A DNA stretch of 64,000 nt from Pictodentalium vernedei (Eukaryota > Mollusca > Scaphopoda > Dentaliida > Dentaliidae), in the NCBI GenBank assembly GCA_031216915.1, contig CM062289.1, positions 57,106,577 through 57,170,576 of the forward strand, given 5' to 3'. A program made the position numbers and the translations under genes. A model generated the notes under the pieces. That model was not told the origin of the DNA. It saw only the letters and a program-made list of their open reading frames with translations, and did no database searches. Positions 41,857-54,382 of the stretch are shown here, piece after piece; the stretch's first letter is position 1, and every line of letters starts with the position of its first letter.

Positions 41857-42837
41857 CTGCACATTGATCACGAATCTCCGATTACGAGGAAATAAACATG
41901 AACACAGTTGAAATATTTATCATAAAATACCCTTTTCTTAAATAAATTTAACTTAAATCCATATTTTACTGTCTCATGAGTTTATACCAGAGTTTGAAAT
42001 GCGTGTGATTTGACTCCGGATGTTTTACATAAGTTACAACGGGAAAGAAATATTCGACTGTTGTTTTCCGGGATTTTTGGTCCAAAACTGATTTCCTTCT
42101 GGGAGACCTGGAACTACACTGAAATTTCGGGATTTTCTTGGGCATTCTGGAGAGTTAACATGTCTGTTTTAGAGATGAGCGGTTTTCAAATTTCTTGTCG
42201 GTTTCGGTTTCATTCAAAGAGTCAGGTTTTTGGTTTCGGTTTTCATTGTACAAACATAACAATATACTGCATTTGCATATAAGAAAATGTATTTGGCGCC
42301 AGTCTTTGTCAATGGGTCTCCCTTGTGTGATATCCTATACTGTATATCCTATATGTGTTAATGTGATTTCCTGAGCACAATGTATTTGCATAAATTATCT
42401 CGAGAGTTTCAAGTTTGAGAACAATGATTTTTGCCTCGATCTGTTGCAAAATTAGCCCCCCTCCCCAAATACCTGTGTTTGGGGTAACCCGACACACCCT
42501 AAAATATTATGCCGACCATAAAAATTTTATCGAGTAAAAGTCGCTCATAAGCCTCATATAGGTCATTGTAACCCGAAATTTCCATCCAACTTCAACTGTG
42601 ATTTTGTCGCTGGCTTTGGAGTTCATGGTTTCAAAATTACATGTAGAAATAAATATATTTGTCATTATAAATGTGGAAGAAGTGACAAGTTTCAGTTCAG
42701 CAAAGGAAATCGCATTTAATAACAGATGAATGTTTAAAACACGATGCGTAACAAGTAATTTTGTCGCCTATTTTCTCGGTAAATACCATGCTCGAACGCA
42801 ATACCAATTACTGCAGCTGTTCTGAAGGTGTCTTCTC

Positions 42838-43310
42838 ATTATACCCTCCGCAAACAAAGTTTGTCCGTCCTTGTAAGCGCAACTCCTCCTAAACCGTTTG
42901 AAGAATTTTCATGAAACTTTACACGATGGAAGAACTCCATATAAAGATGTGCATGAAGCAGCATAATTACGTTCTGACATTTCCAAGGGGAGGTAATCTA
43001 ACTTATACCATCTGTCCATCCTTGTAAGCGCAACTCCTCCTAAACCGTTTGAAGAATTTTCATGAGCCTTTACACAATGGAAGAACTACATATGAAGATG
43101 TGCATGAAACAATATAATTCAATTCTGACATTTTCAAGGGGAGATAAATACTGTCTGTCCATCCTCGTAAGCGCAACTCCTCCTAAATCGTTTGAAGAAT
43201 TTTCATGAAACTTTACACAGTGGGAAGAACTCCATATGAAGATGTGCATGAAGCAATATAATTCCGTTCTGACATTTCCAAGTGGAGATAATCTAACTTA
43301 TACATTTCAG
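42838..43310 (+). repeat. Three diverged direct repeats, about 145-150 bp
   Basis: TAAGCGCAACTCCTCCTAAA, GAAGAATTTTCATGAAACTT and GATGTGCATGAAGCA recur starting at about 42874, 43025 and 43168. An inverted single copy lies at about 3590-3710 inside another hAT. Confidence 0.8.
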
Positions 43311-43980
43311 GCAGGGGGGGGGGGGGGGGAGGGGGGGGATAACTTTATAAGTTTGCTCACAGTACCTCTAGTTTGGTCAAATCTTATTTGGTCAAAACCC
43401 AGTTGGTCAAATGATCTCGATTGGTCAAATCCCAGTTGGTCAATAACATTTTGAAAATTTTCTGAGCTTTATGGGGAGGTGGAGATGTCAAATAAATAGA
43501 ATAGAAAACAAATCTTTAATAACTTTTCATATTTATTAACCCTTTTTCTTTATGTGGTAACTATATTCGACATTTTTATTAGAAATTTCAGAACATGATA
43601 GGTATAGGTAAAAATGAAGCAAACTTGAGAACTGTTGATGCAGTTTAGAAAATGAAAAAAATACTGTAGAAATATTAATTAATGAATAATGGTCACTAAT
43701 TAATATTTCTCTGGTTTTATTCATTTTTTGTCTTCCAAAATTTATTTTATGACCCTATAAGAGGGTAACAAGATGCAGTTTGGAAGAAAAAAAATGAATA
43801 AAACTGGAGAAATATTAAAATTTAAATAATGAGTAATCGACGACAAATTTCATTTATTTTTTGCATGTTTTGTCTTTCAAAATATATTTAATGATCCTAA
43901 AGGGGGTAAATATAGAATAATAGGGACAATTTTCCGTTTCAGGTTTTTGTGAAAATAATGATCAAAAATGAATACTAGAG

Positions 43981-44428
43981 TAGGGCTGTCATGATTAATC
44001 GATTGTTGATCGGTCACGGCAAAATCGATCAGTATTTTTCGTTGTTGAATAATCGGTAAATTGTATCCCGTTTTAGATGTTTAATAATTAAAAGAAAATT
44101 TGATGAAAAAACTATTGTTTCTAAAGGTAAAGAGTTAAAAACATCGATGTTAAGCCCCAAGAAGCTGTTGGAAGTATTTGTCTTCCATGTACATTCATCA
44201 AAGCTTTGATGTTCTGAATTTTTGAACCGTCAGTGTGATAATCAAGACCGGTCGGCAGTTAAAAGTTGATCGTCTTCGTTGTTTACTTGCGGTAGGTCAG
44301 CTGCCTTGAGAACTTCATTTTTATCGACTTCAAAGAGAGTGAGAGGGGGTGGGGGTCATCTAGGTACGATTAATCGATTATTTGTGATGATTAATCGATT
44401 CCTAAAATGAAAAATCGTGACAGCCCTA
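43981..44428. mobile_element. hAT MITE family A, copy 2
   Basis: A perfect 8-bp duplication TACTAGAG (43973-43980 and 44429-44436). Termini TAGGGCTGTCATGATTAATC and, inverted, TAGGGCTGTCACGATTTTTC. Nested inside the 42171-44971 hAT. Confidence 0.88.
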
Positions 44429-45023
44429 TACTAGAGAAATAATAATTTATGAATAACTGGAGACAAATGGTCACTAATTAATATTTTTCTGGTTTTATTC
44501 ATTTTTTGTCTTCCAAAATTTATTTTATGACCCTATAAGAGGATAATAAGATGGAGTTTAGAAGAAAAAAAAAAGAAAAAAAACTGGAGAAATATTAATT
44601 AATGAATAATCGGAGACAAATGGTCACAAATTAATATTTCTTTAGTTTTATTCATTTTTTTAAAAAAAAATCCACAGAAATACATTGCAAATACTTATAA
44701 AATTTAAAAAAAAGTTGTTGACCAACTGGGATTTGACCAAATGAGAAGGAACCGTTCTGAAAACGGGGTATCGCGACTCTGAAGTTTGAAAAAAAGGTAA
44801 ATTTTAGATTGTTTATCTCTTTATTCTGAGAATTGAAGACCTGATCAGAGTCTTTCAACACTGAAGTTGAAAACTGCGACGACGGTTTTCTGTAATTGTT
44901 TCGGTCTCAGTTTCGGTTTTGATAACAAAATCAAAACCGAACTGAATTTTCGGTTAACCACCCATCTCTAGTCTGTTTTGAAATATAATCCATCCCAATA
45001 CTCTTCAGTGCCTAATAATAGTA

Positions 45024-45185
45024 CAGTAAAACCTATCTTGAGAGACCAGGGTCTTGAGATATCACCTGTCTTGAGAGACCTCATCTAACAGGCACTGATT
45101 GGTTTTACTCTATAATGGACCTGCTATGGGAGACCACCTGTCTTGAGAGACCACCTTTCTTGATAGACCACTTTGACCTCCCAAA
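45024..45185. mobile_element. pogo/Tigger-like repeat fragment
   Basis: TACAGTAAAACCTATCTTGAGAGACC and four further CTTGAGAGACC words. CAGTAAAACC ends are typical of pogo-group MITEs. The right part (GGCCTGTCTTGAGAGGCCG) reappears at about 46195, after retroelement copy C, so copy C probably inserted into it. Confidence 0.45.
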
Positions 45186-45189
45186 CGAA

Positions 45190-46150
45190 TGGTTTCGTGC
45201 GCCGAAAGCACGCAGGGACGGTATGGGAAACAAGCCCCTTTCGACCCTCGTTAGCTGTATGTTTTTTGTGTGTTTCTGTATTATGTCAAGGCATGGTAGA
45301 GGAGGAAAAGGAGGAGGGAGGAGGCTTATCCCCGCTTGGGCTTCTTACGGCTCTTTTTCTTAGGAGATGGTTGGCATGGAGATGTGGATGGTGATGACGA
45401 TGATGGTTGATTCATGATTTGGAGTGATGCTAATGCTGCGTTGGATATTATCTGGGATTCTTTCCTGTATTCTTGGCACTCTGCTATCATTCTGTTGGCT
45501 TCCGCTATGTTTCTGTTTACAGCTTCCAAGTCGACGTAGGTGGTGGCTGAGGATTGAGGTGGCTGTTCGGTTGCGATTTCCACTCCCGGGCTATCTGGTA
45601 GTGAAGGAAGAGGGGAGTGAGGGGCGGGAGGTGGCGAAAATGTAACTTCCAGTTCCTCCTCAGTCTCCACTGGGTGTTCCACATCCAACTGTACTGGCTC
45701 AGGAGCCGGCAGTTGGTTGGGTGTGCCAGTGGGACTAGGAGGGGAACTGGCGACTGTCTCCACGACCTCCATCCCCTCACTCAACTCTTTCTTCCTATTC
45801 CGGAAGGCCTCCAAGCGCTGGGCGTCCCTGCGCTTGGTCGATGGACTCTTCTTCCATTTCTGGGCGCTCTCTTTTCAGGACGACCGTGCCCCTTCGGGTG
45901 AGGACCAGTGGGAGAGGGAATCCTCTCTCCAAAGTTACTACCGCTCCACGAAGAGGGTTGTGTATTGGATTTCTCTACTTCAAACTCCAGTTTCAGATAG
46001 ACACTCATGCCTATTTCCTGGATAGTCCAGGAGATAGGGCATGAGACGCCCAGAGCTTATATGGCTTTCTCAAGTCTAGCAGTTAACTCCATGATATTCG
46101 AGGTGTTCACACTTTGAGATCAGAAGTGCGAAAGAAATGAACGATGTCCA
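45190..46150 (-). mobile_element. Retroelement-like repeat, copy C
   Basis: Shares the 3' segment GGTTTCGTGCGCCGAAAGCA (45190) and the 5' leader TTCACACTTTGAGATCAGAA (46111) with copy B. It carries the ORF below on the minus strand. Confidence 0.5.
45326..46092 (-). pseudogene. Repeat-encoded basic/coiled-coil ORF, copy C
   Basis: It starts MELTARLEKAI, a stop, then ALGVSCPISWTIQEIGMSVY and LKLEFEVEKS, aligning with copy B (ALGVSCPITWTVQEKGESVY). After a frameshift the 45326-45814 frame covers EAFRNRKKELSEG, a proline/acidic region, a helical NRNIAEANRMIAECQEYRKE and a serine/lysine tail KKKSRKKPKRG. It matches copies A and B in module order. Biochemical function unknown; inactive through one stop and at least one frameshift. 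Confidence 0.6.
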
Positions 46151-46275
46151 CTGTGACCTGGTACAAACTTGTATTTTGATGTCATAATGATAATAGGCCT
46201 GTCTTGAGAGGCCGCCCCTTTGAAGACTGAAACCATGACAAAAACTTTTTACCTGTTGTGTAATTGGAAAATCCA

Positions 46276-46850
46276 TTGTGGTTATACTAACATAATTAAA
46301 GTATTAAAAGCTCTTAATTGGGTTTCAATTGCTAACTCATTAAAGAATGAGATGTTTTTATAAGACCCCTGTGAAAAGATTAGGATTATTGCTGAATAAA
46401 CAGTTTCCTACATACCTGAAATGTGACAGATAGGAATAAAAATAGATTTGTGTTGAAAATCTTTTTGTAACAGATTGAAATGCACTGTTATAAAAATTAT
46501 TAAAAAATTCTTAACTGATATCAATGACATTTCTCCCTCACTTCAAATGCGTGCCCGTGGGATCAAATTGCATACACGATTTTTGTTTCAGGTATGCTGC
46601 ATGCCGTACGCTTGTGATTTTCAAACGGCAAGGCCTGTTTTTGTGACCGGGCAATGCAGGGTGACCTCAGTTAGATGTATCATCACTATTATGTGGGACC
46701 TTTGCAGTCATATAAATTGTTGACGATCGATCGTTTGCACATTGGCGATTCCTGTTGGCACTCGATGGTGTTCGTTTGTATACGTTTTGCGAAAGTCAGG
46801 TGGCAGTGTTTTGAACTGTTTTCTCGCCATTCCTTACTGATTTTTAGCTC
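46276..46850. other. No gene seen
   Basis: AT-rich link; no repeat end or exon identified. Confidence 0.4.
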
Positions 46851-48640
46851 AACTTGACAAAGTCAAGCTGAGTTATTGCCATCACTTCTCGTCCGTCGGC
46901 GTACGTACGTACGTTAGTACGTTAGTACGTACGTCCACAATTTCCTTTGGCACACCTCACAGGTCACATTTATGATCAGATTACTTTGAAACTTGGTATG
47001 CTTGTTTGGGGTGACCTCTAGATGGGAGCTATCGATTTTCTTCAATTTCCGCCAAAAAATGTTGCCGCGGCCAACGTTCTTAGAACTTAGTTTAGTCAAA
47101 CCACAATATTTCCCTTTGGCACACCCTACAGGGCACATTTATGATTTGATTGCTTTGAAACCTGGTATGCTTATTTAGGGTGACCTCTAGATGGGAGCTA
47201 TCGATTTTCTTCAATTTCCGGCAAAAAATGTTGCCACGGCCAACGTTCGTAGAACTTAGTTTAGTCAGACCTCAATATTTCCCTTTGGCACACCCTACAG
47301 GGCACATTTATGAGCAGATTTCTTTGAAACCTGGTATGCTTGTTTGGGGAGACCTCTAGATGGGAGCTATCGATTTTCTTCAATTTCCGTCAAAAAATGT
47401 TGCCACGGCCAACGTTCTTAGAACTTAGTTTAGTCAGACCTCAATATTTCCCTTTGGCACACCCTACAGGGCGCATTTATGATCGGATTGCTTTGAAACC
47501 TGGTATGCTTGTTTGGGGAGACCTCAAGATGGGAGCTATCGATTTTCTTCAATTTCCGTCAAAAAATGTTGCCGTGGCCAACGTTCTTAGAACTTAGTTT
47601 AGTCAGAAGACCTCAATATTTCCCTTTGGCACACCCTACAGGGCACATTTATGATCGGATTGCTTTGAAACCTGGCATGCTTGTTTGGGGTGACCTCTAG
47701 ATGGGAGCTCTCGATTTTCTACAATTTCTGCCAAAAAATGTTGCCACGGCCAATGTTCTTAGAACTTAGTTTAGTCAGAAGACCTCAATATTTCCCTTTG
47801 GCACACCTTACAGGGCACATTTATGATCGGATTGCTTTGAAACCTTGTATGTTTATTTGGGGTGACCTCTAGATGGGAGCTATCGATTTTCTTCAATTTC
47901 CGTCAAAAAATGTTGCCGCAGCCAATGTTCTTAGAACTTAGTTTAGTCAAACCACAATATTTCCCTTTGGCACACCCTACAGGGCACATTTATGATTGGA
48001 TTGCTTTGAAACCTGGTATGCTTGTTTAGGGTGACCTCCAGATGGGAGCTATCGATTTTCCTCAATTTCCGTCAAAAAATGTTGCCGCGGCCAACGTTCT
48101 TAGAACATAGTTTAGTCAAACCACAATATTTCCCTTTGGCACACCCTACAGGGCACATTTACGATTGGATTGCTTTGAAACCTGGTATGCGTGTTTAGGG
48201 TGACCTCCAGATGGGAGCTATCGATTTTCTTCAATTTCCGCCAAAAAATGTTGCCACGGCCAACGTTCTTAGAACTTAGTTTAGTCCGACCACAATATTT
48301 CCCTTTGGCACACCCTACAGGACACATTTATGATTGGATTGCTTTGAAACCTGATGTGCTTGTTTGGGGTGGCCTCTAGATGGGAGCTATTGATTTTTTT
48401 CCATTTCCGTCAAAAAATGTTGCCGCGGCCAATGTTCTTAGAACTTAGTTTAGTCAGAAGACCTCAATATTTCCCTTTGGCACACCCTACATGGCACATT
48501 TATGATCGGATTGCTTTGAAAGCTGGCATGCTTGTTTGGGGTGACCTCTAGATGGGAGCTATCAATTTTCTTCCATTTCCGTCAGAAAATGTTGCCACGG
48601 CCAACGTTCTTAGAACTTAGTTTAGTCATACTTTACCTGT
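46851..48640 (+). repeat. 169-bp tandem array, hairpin head
   Basis: The head TTTTTAGCTCAACTTGACAAAGTCAAGCTGAG is followed by GTACGTACGT words, then ten units of about 169-172 bp (CTCTAGATGGGAGCTATCGA, AATGTTGCCGCGGCCAACGT, CCCTTTGGCACACCCTACAG). GACCTC recurs at 47013, 47182, 47351, 47520, 47692, 47863, 48032, 48202, 48371 and 48542. Open frames of about 60 codons per unit are repeat artefacts. Confidence 0.92.
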
Positions 48641-50370
48641 ACATTTGTTACAGGCTACGGTGAGTATTTATGTACAGACCTTTACAACACTTTACATGCA
48701 CCTTTGTTATCAGGTCATTGCCTAGATGTGTGTCATTGCTGTGTCACATACAATACATGTACATGCCTAACACAAGTTGAGCTACATTGTCATTTACACT
48801 TTCATTTGTATGAATGTTTAGTACCATGGGATACATCACATATAATACAGGTTTTTTCTCGTACGTAAATTATGCAAATTAGACTAACTTTGATGTATTT
48901 TAGTGTTACTTTCAGCACTGTAAGTGCAAATGCCAATACGGCTCGGGCTAGAGGCCGTATTTATAAACCGATCTTTACGAAACTTCTTGGGTACCTTTGG
49001 TATCACCGTGGGACGAGAACGAGTGTTTTTGGGTGCGGTCCAAAATTCAAGATGGCCGATGGCAGCCATTTTGTACAAAATTAGGTGCAAGCAGATTTTT
49101 GCACAGAACTTCCATATGAAAGCGCTGATTTGAAAATTTTTTTGTGTCAATGTTTAGTACTATGGGATACATCACATATAATACACGTTTTTTTCTCGTG
49201 CAGAAATTATGCAAATTAGATGAATTTTGATTTATTTAGTGCTACTTATACACTATAAGTGCACATGTCAATACGGCTCGGGCTAGAGGCTGTATTTATC
49301 AACTGATCTTCACGAAACTTCTTGGGTACCTCTGTTATCACCTTGGGACGAGAACGAGTGTTTCTGAGTGCGGTCCAAAATTCAAGATGGCTGCCAGTGG
49401 CCATTTTGTTCCGAAATTAGGTCTAATCAGTCTTTTGTACACAACTTCTATACGGCTTAGGCTTGAGGCCGTATTTATGAACCGATCTTTACGAAACTTC
49501 TCGGGTACCTTTTTTATCACTGTGGGATGAGAACAAGTGTTTTTGGGTGTGGTCCGAAATTCAAGATGGCCACCAGCAGCCATTTTGTACCAAAATTAGT
49601 GCAATCAGTCTTTTGTACAGAACTTCTGTATGAAACTTCTGATTTGAATAAATTTTTGTATGAATGTTTAGTAAAATGGAATACATCACATACAGTACAG
49701 GTTTTTTTCTCATGCAGAAATTATGCAAATTAGATGAATTTTGATTTATTTAGTGCTACTTATACACTATAAGTGCACATGTCAATACGGCTCGGGCTAG
49801 AGGCTGTATTTATCAACTGATCTTCATGAAACTTCTTGGGTACCTTTGTTATCACTTTGGGACGAGAACGAGTGTTTCTGAGTGCAGTCCAAAATTCAAG
49901 ATGGCTGCCAGTGGCCATTTTGTACCCAAATTAGGTCCAATCAGTTTTTTGTCACAACTTCTACACAGCTCGTATTTATGAACTGATCTTCACGAAACTT
50001 CTTGGGTACCTTTGTTTTCACCTTGGGACAGGAATGAGTGTGTTTTGTGGTGCCTTTGTTATCACTGTGCTATGAGAACAAATATTTTGGGGTTCAGTCA
50101 GACCCACTCTGGGACTCAAAGATTTATTTTCTAGTTTAGCACCTAACTGTCACCCACCTTTACAATACTTTACCTATACATTTGTTACAGGCTACGGCCA
50201 GTATTTATGTACAGACCGTTAAAATACTTTATATGTACTTTTGTTATCAGGTCATTACCTAGATGTTTGTCATTCCTGTGTCACATACTATACATGTACA
50301 TGTCTTGACAAGTTGAGCTACAGTGTCATTGACACTTTCATTTTATAGTCCTCCTGCATTTTTAGCTCAA
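48641..50370 (+). repeat. AT-rich array with alternating 333/175-bp units
   Basis: GGGTACCTTTG-type anchors lie at 48987, 49320, 49500, 49832 and 50000. Units carry CGGCTCGGGCTAGAGG, TTACGAAACTTCTTGGGTAC and AAAATTCAAGATGGC. A conserved tail (CTTTACAATACTTTACCTGT ... GTGTCATTGACACTTTCATT) closes it, also seen at 48630, 53540 and 62140. Confidence 0.85.
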
Positions 50371-50378
50371 CTTTGATG

Positions 50379-51387
50379 CAGGGACCAGCCGTGAGGGCGA
50401 CTAGGGTGATTATATCGCCCCTCTAAGCCCAAAGTCGCCTAAAAAAATAGTCATGGGCGATTACAAGTCACCCTCTAAAAATTGGCCAAAATGAGGAAAG
50501 GCTGAACTGAGTGATCCGAGGTTTACATAAAAATGATTATTTTCAAGACTCGACTGTGCTTGAGTGTGATAAATGGGCATTTTCATTCGTCAAATAAGCG
50601 TCCATTTATTTGAAAGCACAGGATAATCAATTAATTGTCCATTGTCGCTTTTTGTAGATTTTTTATTTCTATTTTGTTCCGTTTCAGTTGGAGCTTCAAG
50701 TGTCAAAATGAAAATAGGTGACTTAGGCGACTCAACAAAATAACCCAGTTTGAAAGTTGGTTAAGTCGCTTAGGATTTGCTGAAAATGTATACACAACAG
50801 ACGTATTTTCTAACACTGTATTTTTATTTCGCTTTGCTGACAACTGTTAAATGTTGGGCTGTCTGTTCCCAGAAAAACACGAATGGAATTGAAACACGTG
50901 AAAATATGCTATAATGATGACAAGAAACGCTTTGTGCAGGGCACAAGTGTGCCTATGAAGGATCTTGAAAAGTTTCTTTCAAGCAACCTTCTTCCATCTA
51001 GTCCTGTTCACACATTCAGACTTAGGAAATTATTAGCTAAGTAGACTTTGGTGAAAGGCAACCACAGGAGGGTGCTGGGGGATTGGCATGAAGAAGAGGG
51101 GAGGGTCCATGAAGGAGAGGGTAGCAGTGGGGGATTTTCAATCAATAATTACTCTGTGATTTTTTAACCTGGAATAGATGCATCATAGACAACTGGACCT
51201 GGATTAATCGGGCATTAATGGAGGACCACAAGTTGAAAATATGAAGGGGCGACAGGGGGCGGTACATAAATATTCTTAATTTTCCCCTCTTGCCTATGAA
51301 GTTTCCCTACTTGACTCTATAGTCTCCCTATTTTTTCTGGAAGGAGACATGAAGTCTCCCTTAAATTTCCCCCTAGGCTGGTCCCTA
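50379..51387. mobile_element. Non-autonomous hAT in a hairpin head
   Basis: Termini CAGGGACCAGCC and, inverted, TAGGGACCAGCC. Flanks CTTTGATG (50371-50378) and CTTTGGCG (51388-51395) match at 6 of 8 positions. It interrupts the AGCTCAACTTTGACG...GTCAAATTTGAG hairpin head of the next array. No transposase. Confidence 0.65.
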
Positions 51388-51395
51388 CTTTGGCG

Positions 51396-53868
51396 TAGTC
51401 AAATTTGAGATTATGCCATGGTCCTTCATCTGTCTGTCAGCAATTCAATGTGGCTCAGGCCGTATTTATGAACCGATCATTATGAAACTTCTTGGGTACC
51501 TTTGTTATCACCGTGGGATGAGAACGAGTGTTTTGGGGTGTGGTCCGAAAATCAAGATGGCCACCGGCAGCCTTTTTGTACCGAAATTACGCAATCAGTT
51601 TTTTGTACAGAACTTCTGTATGAAAGTTCTGATTTGAATAAATTTTTGTATGAATGTTTAGTAAGATGGAATACATCACATATAATACATTTTTTCTTTG
51701 CGTGCAGAAATTATGCAAATCAGATGAACTTTGATTTATTCAGTGCTAGTTATACACAGTAAGTACACATGTCAATACGACTCGGGCTAGGGGCTGTATT
51801 TAAGAACCGATCTTCACGAAACTTCTTGGATATCTTTGTTATCACCTTGGGACGAGAACGACTGTTTTTGGGTGCGGCCCAAAATTCAAGATGGCTGCTG
51901 GTAGCCATTTTGAGCTGAACTTTGGCAAAGCCAAATTTGAGCTTTTGTCATGGCCCGTCGTCCGTCTGGCCGTCTGTCTGCCTGTCCGTACGTCAACAAT
52001 TTGATACGGCTCGGGCTAGAGGCCGTATTTATGAACCCTTCTTTACGAAACTTCTTGGGCACCTTTGTTATGACCGTGGGACGAGAACAAGTGTTTTTTG
52101 GGTGTGGTCCGAAATTCAAGATGACTGCCAGGCGCCATTTTGTACCGACGATGCAGAAATCTGTTTTTTGTACAGAACTTCCATATGAAAGCTCTGATTT
52201 TAATAATTTTTTGTATGAATGTTTAGTACCATGGGATACATAACATATAATACGGTTTTTTTTCTCGTGCATAAATTGTGCAAATTAGACTAATTTTGAT
52301 GTTTTTTGGTGTTACTTTCAGCACTGTAAGTGCAAATGCCAATACGGCTCGGGCTAGAGGCCGTATTTATGAACCGATCTTTACGAAACTTCTTGGGTAC
52401 CTTTGTTATCACTGTGGGGCGAGAACGAGTGTTTTTGGGTCCAGTCCAAAATTCAAGATGGCCGATGGCAGTCATTTTGTACAAAATTAGGTGCAATCAG
52501 ATTTTTGCACAGAACTTCCATATGAACGCACTGATTTGAATAATTTTGTGTGTGAATGTTTAGTACCATGGGATACATAACATATAATACGGGGTTTTTT
52601 CTCGTGCAGAAATTATGCAAATTAGATGAACTTTGATTTTTTCAGTACGACTTACACACAGTAAGTACACATGTCAATACGGCTCAGACTAGAGTCTGTA
52701 TTTATGAACTGATCGTCACAAAATGTCTTGGGTACCTTTGTTATCACCTTGGGACGAGAATGAGTGTTTCTGGGTGCGGTCTAAAATTCAAGATGGCTGC
52801 TGGTGGCCATTTTGTACCGAAATTAGGTCTAATCAGTTTTTTGTACACAACTTCTATACAGCTCAGACTAGAGGCCATATTTATGAACCAATCTTTACGA
52901 AACTTCTTGGGTACCTTTGTTATCACCGTGGGATGAGAGCGAGTGTTTTTGGGTGTGGTCCAAAATTCAAGATGGCCACCAGCAGCCATTTTGTACCAAA
53001 ATTAGTGCAATCAGTCTTTTGTACAGAACTTCTGTATGAAACTTCTGATTTGAATAAATGTTTGTTTGAATGTTTAGTAACATGGAATACATCACATATT
53101 GTAAGGGGTTTTTTTTCGTGCAGAAATTATGCAAATTAGATGAACTTTGATTTATTCAGTGCTACTAACACAATGTAAGCACACATGTCAATACGGCTCA
53201 GGGTAGAGGCTGTATTTACGAACCGATCTTCACAAAACTTCTTGGGTACCTTTGTTATCACCTTGGGACGAGAATGAGTGTTTCTGGGTACGATCCAAAA
53301 TTCAAGATGGCTGCCAGTGGCCATTTTGTACCGAAATTAGGTCCAATCAGTTTTTTGTCACAAGTTCTATACAGCTCGTATTTATGAACCGATCTTCACA
53401 AAACTTCTTGGGTACCTTTGTTTTCACCTTGGGACAGGAACGAGTGTGTTTTGGGGTGCCTTTGTTATCACTGTGCTATGAGAACAAATATTTTGGGGTT
53501 CAGTCAGACCCACTCTGGGACTCAAAGATTTTTTTCTAGTTTAGCATCTGACTGTCACCTACCTTTACATTACTTTACCTATACATTTGTTACAGGCAAC
53601 AGTCAGTATTTATGTACAGACTGTTACAATACTTTATATGTACCTTTGTTATCAGGTCATTACCTAGATGTTTGCCATTGCTGTGTCACATACTATACAT
53701 GTACATGTCTTTGTCTTGACAAGTTGAGCTACAGTGTCATTGACACTTTCATTTACCAAAATTAAGTAAAATCAGTTTTTTGTACAGAACTTCTATATGA
53801 AGGTTCTGATTTGAATAAATTTTTGAATGAATGTTTAGTAACATGGAGTACATCACATATAATACAGG
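51396..53868 (+). repeat. Array with 333/175-bp units, second block
   Basis: Same units as 48641-50370, anchors at 51500, 51830, 52057, 52390, 52727, 52905, 53240 and 53405. A fresh hairpin head lies inside at about 51913-51990. Interrupted at 53868/60732 by the DIRS element. Confidence 0.85.
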
Positions 53869-54123
53869 TTTCTTTTCAACCTACTCACAATTGTTTACAA
53901 TTGGCTGTAACGTAAGTGCAAGCCCTACTTCGAAACTAACTCAAGCTTTTAAGAAACTTTTCCAAACAAGCTGGAAAAGTAATAGAGTGCAAAAGCACAA
54001 AAAATATCTAAAAAGGTTCGAGCGAGACTAGCGCTCGAAATTACAGGTACTCTCTCTGCACACCTCTTGCGTTTACCGAGTGCATGCGCAACAACCGTGA
54101 CGTCAATTCCTTTTATTTCCGCC
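53869..54123 (+). repeat. DIRS left inverted terminal repeat
   Basis: CACAATTGTTTACAATTGGC (53886), GTAAGTGCAAGCCCTACTTC and CCGTGACGTCAATTCC (about 54095) are inverted in the right repeat. It contains CRE-like TGACGTCA and a CCGCCATTGT word and may serve as promoter. Confidence 0.85.
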
Positions 54124-54382
54124 ATTGTAGATGGTTGGAAATTTTTGTGACTCGTGCTATTCTTAGCAGTTATCTTCATGAACAACTTATTTGTATGTGC
54201 TATCTTCATCTGATTGTGTGCAAGTGGATTGTATCCTCAAGCTTTCAAAATTATTACTATTTAATGCTATTTTTGATAATTTTTGCTTGCTTTTTCACAC
54301 ATAGTCTTGTTTTTCCCCCATGTGTGAACACAACCTTTGTTCTGTTTTCCGTCGGCAGGAAGCTTGATTTCATTTTCATATT

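Larger units (their letters stand above)
42171..44971. mobile_element. Non-autonomous hAT, 2.8 kb
   Basis: A perfect 8-bp duplication TCTGTTTT (42163-42170 and 44972-44979). Termini AGAGATGAGCGGTTTTC and, inverted, CTAGAGATGGGTGGTTAACC. GGTTTCGGTTTT subterminal words link it to 14686-15241. It contains the 42838-43310 repeats, TTTGGTCAAA words, a thrice-repeated ATTCATTTTTTGTCTTCCAA block, and a nested family A hAT. Confidence 0.8.
40508..44975. mobile_element. Outer hAT element of a four-element nest
   Basis: Termini CAGACATGTTAACCTCCTGAATG and, inverted from the right, CAGACATGTTAACTCTCCAGAAT. The 8-bp duplication TTTTGAAA is perfect (40500-40507 and 44976-44983), but only after removing the hAT at 42171-44971, which landed four bases from this element's right end. 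The interior also holds the 41352-41856 element. No transposase. Confidence 0.7.

Noticed and set aside
46993..48551. A family of about 62-residue proteins (SRWELSIFFNFRQKM)
   Set aside because: Each lies within one unit of the 169-bp array, and the period is not a multiple of three.
48872..53324. Open frames with GHLEFWT or FKMADGSHF on both strands
   Set aside because: Repeat-unit artefacts of the 333/175-bp array; mutually antisense and without domain features.
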